In this document: positions 9,819 to 16,877 of the stretch, piece by piece
Layout of the letters: each line of letters starts with the position of its first letter
Numbering within the stretch: position 1 is the first letter of the stretch
DNA from: Pedobacter africanus
GTDB lineage: Bacteria; Bacteroidota; Bacteroidia; Sphingobacteriales; Sphingobacteriaceae
Direction of reading: 5' to 3'
Assembly: GCF_900176535.1 (NCBI RefSeq)
Contig: NZ_FWXT01000001.1
Location: 1 to 64,000, forward strand
Length of the DNA stretch: 64,000 nt
The notes under the pieces: model-generated
Seen by the model: only the letters and a program-made list of their open reading frames with translations
Database searches by the model: none
What the model was told of the DNA's origin: nothing
Made by a program: the position numbers and the translations under genes

Positions 9819-10114
9819 AATATGTAAAAGAAATAAAATCAAGCATTACAGGAGCCCATGAACTTGAGGAACAAGATGGGATTACTTATAAGATTAAAAT
9901 ATTAGGGCGAGGTGAAGAACTCTTTTTTCAAAAGGGTAATGATGCCTTAATTTGTGAAATATCTGCCAGACATGCAGTGATTGATCCCAGGACTATTCGT
10001 AGATGGGACAGCGGGAATAAAATTTCTGATGATGAACGGGCCCTTATATTAGAAAAGATCATTGAACTGTACAAGAAAGCGTACAAAGATGATTTGTCTG
10101 CTTTTAAAAATTAG
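9815..10114 (+). CDS. Small protein resembling Imm74-type immunity proteins
   Basis: 99 residues, cytoplasmic, no signal peptide. A beta-rich first half (ITYKIKILGRGEELFFQKG) is followed by IRRWDSGNKISDDERALIL and a C-terminal helix. The order strand-strand, then W-D...E-R near a final helix, is like Imm74 immunity proteins of polymorphic toxin systems; this is recognition by pattern only. No toxin gene lies next to it. The first 16 residues (MKYVKEIKSSITGAHE) are closely matched by the start of the lipoprotein at 12131, pointing to a duplicated and recombined copy. It starts in an ATGA overlap. Confidence 0.6.
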   Translation: MKYVKEIKSSITGAHELEEQDGITYKIKILGRGEELFFQKGNDALICEISARHAVIDPRTIRRWDSGNKISDDERALILEKIIELYKKAYKDDLSAFKN

Positions 10115-10162
10115 TCGCTGAATGATAAAAGCTGATGAATCCAAAATCAAATCACTGATCAT

Positions 10163-10465
10163 ATGACAACAATTCCCGAAATCGCATCACACGAAAATAT
10201 AACGGAGCACTACCTTCGGCTAAATATTGAAACAAATGACCTGCCCTGCGGATCTATTGATTTCGTTTCGGAAAAGATCAATTTCAATATTTGTGGTCGA
10301 TGCCTCTTCAAGGGAATGGTAGCCATAAAAGACATCCAATTGGAATATAAGGATGGAAAATTAATTTTTATATTCAAGAACAAAAAGAATTTACGGTTCA
10401 ATTGCAGTTTAAAAGAATTTGAAACAGTAAGTACACATATTAGGACCTATGGATATCATCCATAA
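10163..10465 (+). CDS. Hypothetical 100-residue protein
   Basis: Cytoplasmic, no signal peptide. It begins MTTIPEIASHENITEHYLRL and is strand-rich, with Cys residues in ICGRCLF. I do not recognise the family. A 14-codon frame starting at 10122 ends in an ATGA overlap with this start, repeating the coupling pattern seen at 9741 and 13320. Placed among candidate immunity genes, it could be another immunity or accessory protein; this rests on position only. Confidence 0.6.
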   Translation: MTTIPEIASHENITEHYLRLNIETNDLPCGSIDFVSEKINFNICGRCLFKGMVAIKDIQLEYKDGKLIFIFKNKKNLRFNCSLKEFETVSTHIRTYGYHP

Positions 10466-10476
10466 AAACATTAACT

Positions 10477-10917
10477 ATGAATTTTTATCTAATAAGGAAT
10501 AGAAAAGCTTCATGGGGAGATTACGGAAATATTTTTTTGATAGGGACATTTTTACCAGCTGTTTACCCCTATAACAAGTATATTGCTGTTGTTGAGTCCA
10601 TAAAACAAACGTTGGAAAAATATGATCTTAAAGGTCTGGATTTCTCGAAGGGTAAAAAGAAAAAAATAATACCTATTGACTGGCAGAATTGGGCAATAGA
10701 AGAACCAATACCTCGTAAGCCTAAATCTGTTGAACCTGAAGACTTTATATTGAAAGGAAAGCATGATGAACTACTTGCCAATGAAATGGATGAAATCTGG
10801 ATTATTTCACCAGCCGACACCGCAAGAGTAGTAATTGACAGAGACAAAAAGGTTCATGATGAATGTAACCATATCAGTTTAGATTTGACAGGCTGGAATG
10901 AGAGTGATGTAATTTAG
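10477..10917 (+). CDS. Hypothetical 146-residue protein, candidate immunity-like
   Basis: Starts 11 bases after the previous stop, so likely cotranscribed. It begins MNFYLIRNRKASWGDYGNIF and contains a basic stretch (GKKKKIIPIDWQNW) before a conserved-looking segment EIWIISPADTARVVIDRD. No signal peptide or membrane segment. I do not recognise the family. Size, acidic/basic patchwork and the neighbours fit immunity proteins of contact-dependent toxin systems, but nothing in the sequence proves it. Confidence 0.6.
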   Translation: MNFYLIRNRKASWGDYGNIFLIGTFLPAVYPYNKYIAVVESIKQTLEKYDLKGLDFSKGKKKKIIPIDWQNWAIEEPIPRKPKSVEPEDFILKGKHDELLANEMDEIWIISPADTARVVIDRDKKVHDECNHISLDLTGWNESDVI

Positions 10918-11078
10918 AACACCACAATTAGGACATATTTTTGCACAGAAAATTTCAAAATTGCCGTAGAGAAAACACCTAATTCGCATTTAACCTTTAT
11001 TCCTATTCTTGCAGTTTAGTTGTATAGTAAAAACCATCCCATATTCATGATATGAGAATTTATATTTTTAGAATAACT

Positions 11079-11744
11079 ATGAAAATTTTAATCACCTTAC
11101 TTGGGGCAGTAGTCCTTCTTTTTCAATCTTGCACCAGCAAAGACAAGCATCCTGATGTTTTAACCCTGGAAAAACTAATTGAAAACGGAGAGGTTATTTT
11201 CATCGAGAAAAAAGATTCAGTTTCACTATCTCCTTTCATCACGTTTTTAAACGACTCAGTTTATTTAACGCAAACATCACATCATAACTACTCAGAGACA
11301 AAAAACTCAGGCAGTAATGAAAAAACGGCGACTGAGGTAAGCATAAAAAACAGCTTTGCGCTTAAAAATGTATTTAATGGCAAAACGTATCATTCAGAAA
11401 CGTTACATTCAAAATCACTGGTATCCATAAATAAAAATAATGATGTGATCATAAATGATGTCATGTTCTTAGCCCCTGATTACACCTCAAAAAAACCAGC
11501 AGACACAGCCTTTGCAAAGAAAACTACAGATATAAAAGCGGATGAAAAATTAAACGAACTGGATGAGTTTGACAAAAGCATTATCCGTAAATGGACAAAT
11601 ACCGGCAGGCTTGGAACCATGCACGAAATGTTTTATTACCAACTTGGTGGAAAAAAGTTTAAGTCTACATCAGAGTGTTATTTAATTACAGAAAATGGAA
11701 ATTATTTTTATAACAGTAAGTTGGGAATACTTAAACTTAAGTAA
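11079..11744 (+). CDS. Hypothetical lipoprotein
   Basis: From the ATG at 11079 the protein starts MKILITLLGAVVLLFQSC, a clean lipoprotein signal with the lipid Cys at residue 18. An upstream in-frame ATG at 11052 would add nine residues before the signal and is less likely. About 221 residues. The middle is rich in Ser, Thr, Lys and Asn (DVSFA-like low-complexity), and the C-terminal ~70 residues look folded (RTWTNTGRL-like helix then YYQLGGKKF and YLITENGNYFY). Family not recognised. A 134-base gap upstream separates it from the preceding gene and may hold its own promoter. Confidence 0.65.
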   Translation: MKILITLLGAVVLLFQSCTSKDKHPDVLTLEKLIENGEVIFIEKKDSVSLSPFITFLNDSVYLTQTSHHNYSETKNSGSNEKTATEVSIKNSFALKNVFNGKTYHSETLHSKSLVSINKNNDVIINDVMFLAPDYTSKKPADTAFAKKTTDIKADEKLNELDEFDKSIIRKWTNTGRLGTMHEMFYYQLGGKKFKSTSECYLITENGNYFYNSKLGILKLK

Positions 11745-11756
11745 ATAATATTGGTT

Positions 11757-12101
11757 ATGGAAAAGTATAAGAAAGAACTCGACAGGATCAGGGTTATTTT
11801 CGAAAACTTCTATACTGTAAAGGTTACCAGTAGCGATAAAGAGTACGAAACAAATAAAATCAATAAACAACAAATTCAGCAGCTTATTGTGAGGATTAAA
11901 CAGACGCAGGATTTGTCTCAAACAGATCAACAGGATTTGGTGAATGAAGCACTAATACTCTTGGCGAAAAATACGGGCAGTGCAGAAGATATTGAAATTG
12001 CAGAACAGATCTTAGATCATCTGTTTTTTGAGCTGAAAATAATCAGTCAGCATGAGGTTGATAGGTTTTATCAATGTAACGCAACCCGGCGCTGGGAATA
12101 A
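11757..12101 (+). CDS. Hypothetical helical protein, 114 residues
   Basis: Starts at the ATG at 11757, 12 bases after the preceding stop; a TTG two codons upstream is possible. The protein is almost entirely helical and charged (MEKYKKELDRIRVIFENFY ... QQIQQLIVRIKQTQDL), with no signal peptide. Family not recognised. Likely cotranscribed with the lipoprotein before it. Confidence 0.6.
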   Translation: MEKYKKELDRIRVIFENFYTVKVTSSDKEYETNKINKQQIQQLIVRIKQTQDLSQTDQQDLVNEALILLAKNTGSAEDIEIAEQILDHLFFELKIISQHEVDRFYQCNATRRWE

Positions 12102-12130
12102 AACTGACCACTGAAAAATAAAGTATAAAG

Positions 12131-13156
12131 ATGAAACGGGCAAAAGAAATAAAATCAACCATCAACGAAACCTATGAAGTTAAGGATCGTAACTACAATC
12201 ATATAGCAAGATTTTCAGCATTTTTTATGGTATTGGTGTTGCTTTCATGCCAGAGTCCTTCTGGTCATCAATCGCAAGCGGCCAGTACATCCGACACAAC
12301 AAAAACAACTATTACCAGGCATGATCAAGAAATGTCCTGCGACCAATTCCTGTCAGCCATCGTAAAATCCAGCAATGCAGTTGCGCTGAAACATTTTAGT
12401 GATACCCTTGTAAAAGTCCGCCTTGAATACCTTACAGCTGAAAAAGCAAGGATTAAATTATATGTGCTCAGTGATATTTCGGAAGATCCGGCAAATAAAA
12501 AGCTAACAGAAAATGCCGTGGGCTGGTTAGAATTCCATAGGCAAAACAAGCGGTTGACAGACATTACCAATGACCCCGATAAACCATTGGTTTTACAATA
12601 TGACACCACCCTTTTGCAAAGGTATGATCTTTATAAATTGTGTGGCGCTGAAGCTGCAATTGTCAAACCCGGAACCGGTTATGAACAAAGAGATGTGATG
12701 CAGGAAGCCGATATAAGATTTAATGGTAAATTGAAACGGTTTTTTACCATGGCTGAGTTTGAAAAAGTATTTGGCAAGCCAGACAGCATACAAATGCTGA
12801 AAGATGAAGCCCCCTGTATCACTATTTTCAACACTGAAGCCCCGGATGATAAATATGTATACAAAGACGGTTCCCGCTTTGAAACCAGCAAGGACAGGGT
12901 GGCTGTTGATGAGTTTTGGTTTCTGAACGGAAATTTCATCACCTATAAAGGTATCCGGATAGATGCCAATACTACGATGAATGATATCAAACAGTTGTTT
13001 CCGACCGCTGTAAGCGGAAGACTGGGAATGGATAAGGAAGGAAAACTCTGGGTAATTCAATTAAGAGAAGATCATGAAGGAATTTCTTACGGACATATCA
13101 AACTGTTTTTTGAGAATGGGAAAGTAACCTTTATGCACTGGTGGTTTCCATGTTAG
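12131..13156 (+). CDS. Lipoprotein with an N-terminus copied from the Imm74-like gene
   Basis: 341 residues. Residues 1-16 (MKRAKEIKSTINETYE) closely match the start of the Imm74-like protein at 9815 (MKYVKEIKSSITGAHE), and the DNA is near-identical over the KEIKS codons. After about residue 25 the similarity ends and a lipoprotein signal follows (RFSAFFMVLVLLSC, Cys at ~40). The n-region is therefore unusually long. A start at the ATG near 12227 would leave a very short signal. The mature part is a soluble domain with DFEW-type strands (KRFFTMAEFEKVFGKPDSI, then KLFFENGKVTFMHWWF), not recognised. Best explanation: recombination joined a broken copy of the neighbour gene's 5' end to a lipoprotein gene. 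Confidence 0.7.
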   Translation: MKRAKEIKSTINETYEVKDRNYNHIARFSAFFMVLVLLSCQSPSGHQSQAASTSDTTKTTITRHDQEMSCDQFLSAIVKSSNAVALKHFSDTLVKVRLEYLTAEKARIKLYVLSDISEDPANKKLTENAVGWLEFHRQNKRLTDITNDPDKPLVLQYDTTLLQRYDLYKLCGAEAAIVKPGTGYEQRDVMQEADIRFNGKLKRFFTMAEFEKVFGKPDSIQMLKDEAPCITIFNTEAPDDKYVYKDGSRFETSKDRVAVDEFWFLNGNFITYKGIRIDANTTMNDIKQLFPTAVSGRLGMDKEGKLWVIQLREDHEGISYGHIKLFFENGKVTFMHWWFPC

Positions 13157-13203
13157 CATAAACAGCTGAGGATGTTCATCATTAATTAATCATATGTATT
13201 AAA

Positions 13204-13323
13204 ATGAAAAAGCAAAATATTCAAAACTCAGATTATTTAAAAAGAGAAAAGAATTTTCTTAACGCAATTACTTCTGAGGAAACTTTTCAGGTAATTATTG
13301 AAAAGAAAATCATCAACAGATGA
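13204..13323 (+). CDS. Possible small protein, 39 residues
   Basis: A frame from the ATG at 13204 encodes a charged helical peptide (MKKQNIQNSDYLKREKNFLN ...). Its TGA at 13321-13323 overlaps the next ATG at 13320 in an ATGA motif. The chain of two such overlaps up to the gene at 13454 supports translation of this frame. Family not recognised. It might also be the remains of a longer gene. Confidence 0.4.
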   Translation: MKKQNIQNSDYLKREKNFLNAITSEETFQVIIEKKIINR

Positions 13324-13457
13324 ATTATGCTATCCATCTGGTCTTTGGGCAAGCATCTCCCAACTTACGTCCGACAGAACTGAGTAAAAAAATTATAGAT
13401 CAAATGGAGAGTGATGGGGATTTTTATGACACATTAAGAATAAAACAAGAAATATGA
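13320..13457 (+). CDS. Possible small protein, 45 residues
   Basis: Starts in an ATGA overlap with the 39-codon frame and ends in a second ATGA overlap with the gene at 13454. It reads MNYAIHLVFGQASPNLRPTE and then a helical tail (KKIIDQMESDGDFYDTL). The composition is protein-like. Not recognised. The tight coupling suggests it is translated with its neighbours. Confidence 0.45.
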   Translation: MNYAIHLVFGQASPNLRPTELSKKIIDQMESDGDFYDTLRIKQEI

Positions 13458-14044
13458 CCATTCCAGAATTTAAAGAAAAGCTACAAACCATACACCAGAC
13501 GCTCTTCTCTGAAGAGGCACTGGATAACAATGAAGCTGATCAAAGCTATTTTGATGTTCTCTACCCATTTGCAACATCTTTGAATAAAAATGTATATCCA
13601 TTTTTTGCCTTCAGGGAAGAAAGCGAATCGACAATCGAATTCATCTTTAACAACCGGGTAGCAGATCTATTTATGGTAAGCAAAGATCACATGTTCGCTG
13701 ATGATCCTATGGTATACATCAAGACCAAAGCGCAATGGGAATCCTTTGAATTCAGTTTGTCTACGTTATTGCTTACCGAATATGTGAATTGGATAGCGGA
13801 AAATACCAGTAGCAAACTGGAATTTCGTCTCGAAGGATATGCAATGTATGTTAGAATAAAAAAAAACTGGAACCAGTTTTTTAACCCTTTCTCTTATCCG
13901 GATAAAATATGGATAGGAAAAGAACTGAAATCAGTGATCCTGATACAAAATGAGATCGGTATGCTAAAGTGCATAGCAATAGATGCTGGGAATTTACAAA
14001 TAGCTCAGAAGCTGTTGGAAGAATCACACATTACAGAAACTTAA
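13454..14044 (+). CDS. Hypothetical 196-residue cytoplasmic protein
   Basis: Begins MTIPEFKEKLQTIHQTLFSE and has no signal or membrane segment. It is acidic, with aromatic-rich segments (VLYPFATSLNKNVYPFFAFR, NWNQFFNPFSYPDKIWIG). The family is not recognised; size, location and composition would fit an immunity-type protein. It begins in an ATGA overlap with the small frame before it and is the last gene of the plus-strand cluster, 50 bases before the convergent tRNA gene. Confidence 0.65.
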   Translation: MTIPEFKEKLQTIHQTLFSEEALDNNEADQSYFDVLYPFATSLNKNVYPFFAFREESESTIEFIFNNRVADLFMVSKDHMFADDPMVYIKTKAQWESFEFSLSTLLLTEYVNWIAENTSSKLEFRLEGYAMYVRIKKNWNQFFNPFSYPDKIWIGKELKSVILIQNEIGMLKCIAIDAGNLQIAQKLLEESHITET

Positions 14045-14046
14045 GG

Positions 14047-14089
14047 CAAAAAAAACGGAGTGAAAATTTCTGAAAATATTCACTCCGTT
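14047..14089 (-). terminator. Terminator of the tRNA-Arg gene
   Basis: A perfect 10-bp inverted repeat (AACGGAGTGA at 14054-14063 with TCACTCCGTT at 14080-14089) is followed on the minus strand by a run of eight T. This is a classic Rho-independent terminator just past the 3' end of the tRNA. The T run is on the minus strand, so it serves the tRNA, not the plus-strand gene. Confidence 0.8.
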
Positions 14090-14093
14090 GATG

Positions 14094-14167
14094 TACCCTG
14101 GAAGGGACTCGAACCCCTGACCCACGGTTTAGAAAACCGTTGCTCTATCCAGCTGAGCTACCAAGGC
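14094..14167 (-). tRNA. tRNA-Arg (anticodon UCU)
   Basis: The minus strand folds into a cloverleaf of 74 nt. The acceptor stem pairs GCCTTGG with CCAGGGT (with two G-U pairs). The D arm has GCTC, the anticodon stem is ACGGT/ACCGT around loop TTTCTAA, and the T arm has the TTCGAGT loop. The anticodon TCT reads AGA (Arg). CCA is not encoded. It borders the plus-strand cluster of small genes, with its 3' end facing them. Confidence 0.95.
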
Positions 14168-14218
14168 ATCTCTTATTAAGAGCGGCAAAGATAGAAGTTA
14201 GGAAGTAAACACGCAAAT

Positions 14219-15589
14219 TTAAATGACTATTTTCTTCTGTGGGAACTGCGCCGTATAATTGCTGATCATATTTAAAATGTAATTATCAGAAGGATAGGGT
14301 TGTAATACAGATTTTAGCATTTCCGGACCTTCTATATCTGTATGGTAAGAAATATAGCCCATGCCGTAAAACTTACCCTGCTCTACCAAAAGGCAGCTCT
14401 GCTCCTCTTCATTCCTCCCCTTATCCAATACCGCAAAAGTTGGCAACATTCCTTTCAAATACTCAATAGCATATTTTACGCGTACATTATACGATGCTGC
14501 CGATTCCTTTCCTACACAGGCCCCGCTGCATTTCCCCTCTATATGCGCCGTACAGGCAATTCTTTTGGTTTGAACATAACATAACTTTTCACAAAGAATA
14601 TGCTCCTTTATCAAAGACCTCAATAAGTTATGTCCCTCCAACAAGGTATTGAAGCTATGCAATATCGGCATCTGCTTTTTGTATTTGTCTATACCCAACC
14701 TCATATACCCGTTTTGATCTTCAAAAACATACAAAGCATATTTTTGCTCATGGTGCTTTAATGCCCGGTTATTCTCAGGCCAGAGTCGCTTAATTTCTGC
14801 CGCTTCCAATATAAAAGCCATCAATTCGGTACCACAGATTTCAAAATCAACCGAATGAATGTTCTTTAAAAATTCCTGCCGCTGTTTTCCTATGTTACTT
14901 CCCGTAAAATGAGAATAAACCCGCTTCTGAATATCTTTTGCCTTTCCAACATAAATAATCTCCCCTTTTTGGTCCTTGAAATAATAAACACCTGGTACAC
15001 GTGGAAGCCGGTCTATCTGGCTTCTGGAGAGATTTGGCGGCAAAAGTTGCTCTTTAGCTTTCCGGTTTAAGGTCTGCGCAATCAACCCCTCCAAATCAGA
15101 TTTGATCAGCAGCCCCAGCAAAATCGCGGTTGCTTCCGCATCCCCGCCTGCCCGGTGACGGTTGTGAACAGGGATACCTAAAGCAGCACAAAGCTTGCCC
15201 AGACTGTAAGAACCATGTCCCGGAAATAACTTCCTGCTCAACCTTACCGTACATAGTTTTTGCGCATTTAACTCATAACCAGATAAACTCAAATGATGTT
15301 TTATGAATGAAAAATCGAAATTCACATTATGCGCAACAAATACCTTGTCCAGCAGCAATTCATAGAGTTCATCAGCCACTTCTTTAAATCGTGGCGCATC
15401 TTTAACCATATCATTACTAATCCCGGTAAGTGCCTCAATATAGGGTAGAATATCCATTTCCGGGTTAATCAGGGTTTCAAACCGCTTTATGATTTCCTGC
15501 CCATCATATACCAACACCGATATCTCTGTAATTGCATTACCCGAAGCAAACCCTCCGGTAGTTTCAATATCTACAACAGCATACAACAT
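14219..15589 (-). CDS. DnaQ-like 3'-5' exonuclease fused to a GIY-YIG (UvrC/Cho-type) nuclease
   Basis: About 456 residues from the ATG at 15589; a TTG two codons upstream is possible. The N-terminal ~170 residues are a DEDDh exonuclease with AVVDIETTGG (Exo I), AHNVNFDFSF (Exo II) and HRAGGDAEAT (Exo III, His and Asp). Residues ~200-280 are a GIY-YIG domain with GVYYFKDQKGEIIYVGKAK and the Arg and Glu that follow. The C-terminal part has a Cys cluster like that of UvrC-related proteins (CEKLCYV, CSGACVG). This fused layout is common in Bacteroidota and resembles Cho/DNA polymerase III epsilon-like proteins; a DNA repair role is likely. Confidence 0.9.
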   Translation of the reverse strand: MLYAVVDIETTGGFASGNAITEISVLVYDGQEIIKRFETLINPEMDILPYIEALTGISNDMVKDAPRFKEVADELYELLLDKVFVAHNVNFDFSFIKHHLSLSGYELNAQKLCTVRLSRKLFPGHGSYSLGKLCAALGIPVHNRHRAGGDAEATAILLGLLIKSDLEGLIAQTLNRKAKEQLLPPNLSRSQIDRLPRVPGVYYFKDQKGEIIYVGKAKDIQKRVYSHFTGSNIGKQRQEFLKNIHSVDFEICGTELMAFILEAAEIKRLWPENNRALKHHEQKYALYVFEDQNGYMRLGIDKYKKQMPILHSFNTLLEGHNLLRSLIKEHILCEKLCYVQTKRIACTAHIEGKCSGACVGKESAASYNVRVKYAIEYLKGMLPTFAVLDKGRNEEEQSCLLVEQGKFYGMGYISYHTDIEGPEMLKSVLQPYPSDNYILNMISNYTAQFPQKKIVI

Positions 15590-15687
15590 CAACAATCAGT
15601 TTTACTCAGTTTAACAGCTCAAATATGCTAATAATATTAGTAAGTTCATTAAAATATTTCAACTATAACTCATGAGCTGACAGCCCC

Positions 15688-16089
15688 CTAACTCGTTTCA
15701 ATTTTTATTGGATTATTCAATATCTTATGAATAGGGCATTTGTCGGCAATTAACATTAAACGTGCACGTTCATCATCGGTCAACGTTCCGGTAAATGTAA
15801 TTTTTCGTTTAATTGTCGTCTCCTTGCCCATCTCCTCTTCCTTACAAATCGCAAGTTCAATTTTAATGTGTTCCAGGTTAAAGCCCTTTCTATCGGCGTA
15901 CATTCTTATGGTAATTGCGGTGCAGCTTCCTAAACTGGCCAGTAATAAAGCGGCTGGTGACAAGCCCTCATCGGTACCACCAATATCCTCAGGTTCATCA
16001 GCGTAGATAAAATGTCCTCCCGAATATACCTTGGTTTTATAATGCGCCCTGTCCAATTCAGTAACGGCAGTGATCTGCTTGTTCTCCAT
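15688..16089 (-). CDS. OsmC family protein
   Basis: 133 residues, the usual length. It carries the two family Cys residues, in GSCTAITIRMYADRKG and in DKCPIHKIL. OsmC-type proteins reduce organic hydroperoxides through these cysteines. The acidic N-terminal loop (DEPEDIGGTDEGLSP) leads into the active-site helix. It appears to be a single gene; the nearest gene upstream ends at a palindromic terminator. Confidence 0.9.
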   Translation of the reverse strand: MENKQITAVTELDRAHYKTKVYSGGHFIYADEPEDIGGTDEGLSPAALLLASLGSCTAITIRMYADRKGFNLEHIKIELAICKEEEMGKETTIKRKITFTGTLTDDERARLMLIADKCPIHKILNNPIKIETS

Positions 16090-16151
16090 ATTCTTTTTTC
16101 TTTAAAAATACATATTCCCCAACATAAATAGGGCCATGTTCCCTAAATGCA

Positions 16152-16181
16152 GAAAGGGTGCAGCAATTGCTGCACCCTTTC
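16152..16181 (-). terminator. Palindromic terminator
   Basis: A perfect 30-base palindrome (GAAAGGGTGCAGCAA and its complement) lies 20 bases past the stop of the basic secreted protein gene. The T run that follows is short on either strand. It most likely ends transcription of the minus-strand gene at 16202 and separates it from osmC-like transcription. Confidence 0.65.
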
Positions 16182-16201
16182 CTTTAATCAGCCTCAAAAA
16201 C

Positions 16202-16768
16202 CTATTCAGCCTCTCTTTTGATATAAGTTTTATTGCCGTTTTTATTGATATAATATTTTCCACCACGCGGACCGGTTAAAATTTGCTCCCCGTTAGGGCC
16301 ATGCAAACTTCTGTCAATCGTAGGTTTGTATTCCTTGGCGGTAGTGGCAACAGAGGTAGCCTGCTTTTTGGTTGCCGCAACTTCCTTTTTCGCGGCCTTT
16401 ACCGGAGCTTCAACTTTTTCCTTATTTGCCGAAAAACGCTTGTCTGGCGTACCGTCTTTTTTCAAACCCGGTGCATTTGCAGCCTCTTTAGCTGCAGCTT
16501 TGGTAGTGGTTACTTTTACTTCTTTTTCAACCGCTTTTGCATTGGCATAACGTTTATCAGGCGTGCCATCCTTTTTAAGTTTAACCCCGGCTTCCTTTGT
16601 TTTATCCTCTGCCTTTTTCGCATCTGCCTTAACTTTAGCAGCCTGTTTCTTCGCATCAGTCTTAGCTTTTGCAGTTTCTTTCTTCGCAGTTGATACCGCG
16701 GCTGTCTGCGCCATGCTCAGGTTTACACATAAACCCAGGATAGCAATTAACGATAGTAATTTTTTCAT
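16202..16768 (-). CDS. Secreted Lys/Ala-rich protein with KKDGTPDKR repeats and a PBCV-basic-adaptor-like C-terminus
   Basis: 188 residues with a signal peptide (MKKLLSLIAILGLCVNLSMA, cut after AQ or so). The mature protein is about one third Lys and Ala. The motif LKKDGTPDKR followed by Y or F occurs twice, at about residues 64 and 101. The C-terminal ~30 residues (TGPRGGKYYINKNGNKTYI) match the pattern of the small basic adaptor domain first described in PBCV-1 virus proteins. The basic charge suggests binding to a polyanion such as DNA, LPS or cell-wall polymer, but this is inference. Role unknown. Confidence 0.8.
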   Translation of the reverse strand: MKKLLSLIAILGLCVNLSMAQTAAVSTAKKETAKAKTDAKKQAAKVKADAKKAEDKTKEAGVKLKKDGTPDKRYANAKAVEKEVKVTTTKAAAKEAANAPGLKKDGTPDKRFSANKEKVEAPVKAAKKEVAATKKQATSVATTAKEYKPTIDRSLHGPNGEQILTGPRGGKYYINKNGNKTYIKREAE

Positions 16769-16877
16769 AGTCCTTTTTTTATACGTTGATTTCCAATTTG
16801 CTTACCCGACCAACAGGTAATCATATACAATTTAAGATATTGCTTCGAGTTTAGGAAAAAAAATTTAACGCCCCATG

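Noticed and set aside
8938..14167. Integrated island with att repeats at the tRNA-Arg
   Set aside because: I saw no second copy of the tRNA 3' end at the left side and no integrase, so I did not annotate attachment sites.
16152..16181. Operator palindrome instead of terminator
   Set aside because: The position right after a stop codon and before the next gene fits a terminator better; the palindrome is GC-rich with no regulator nearby.
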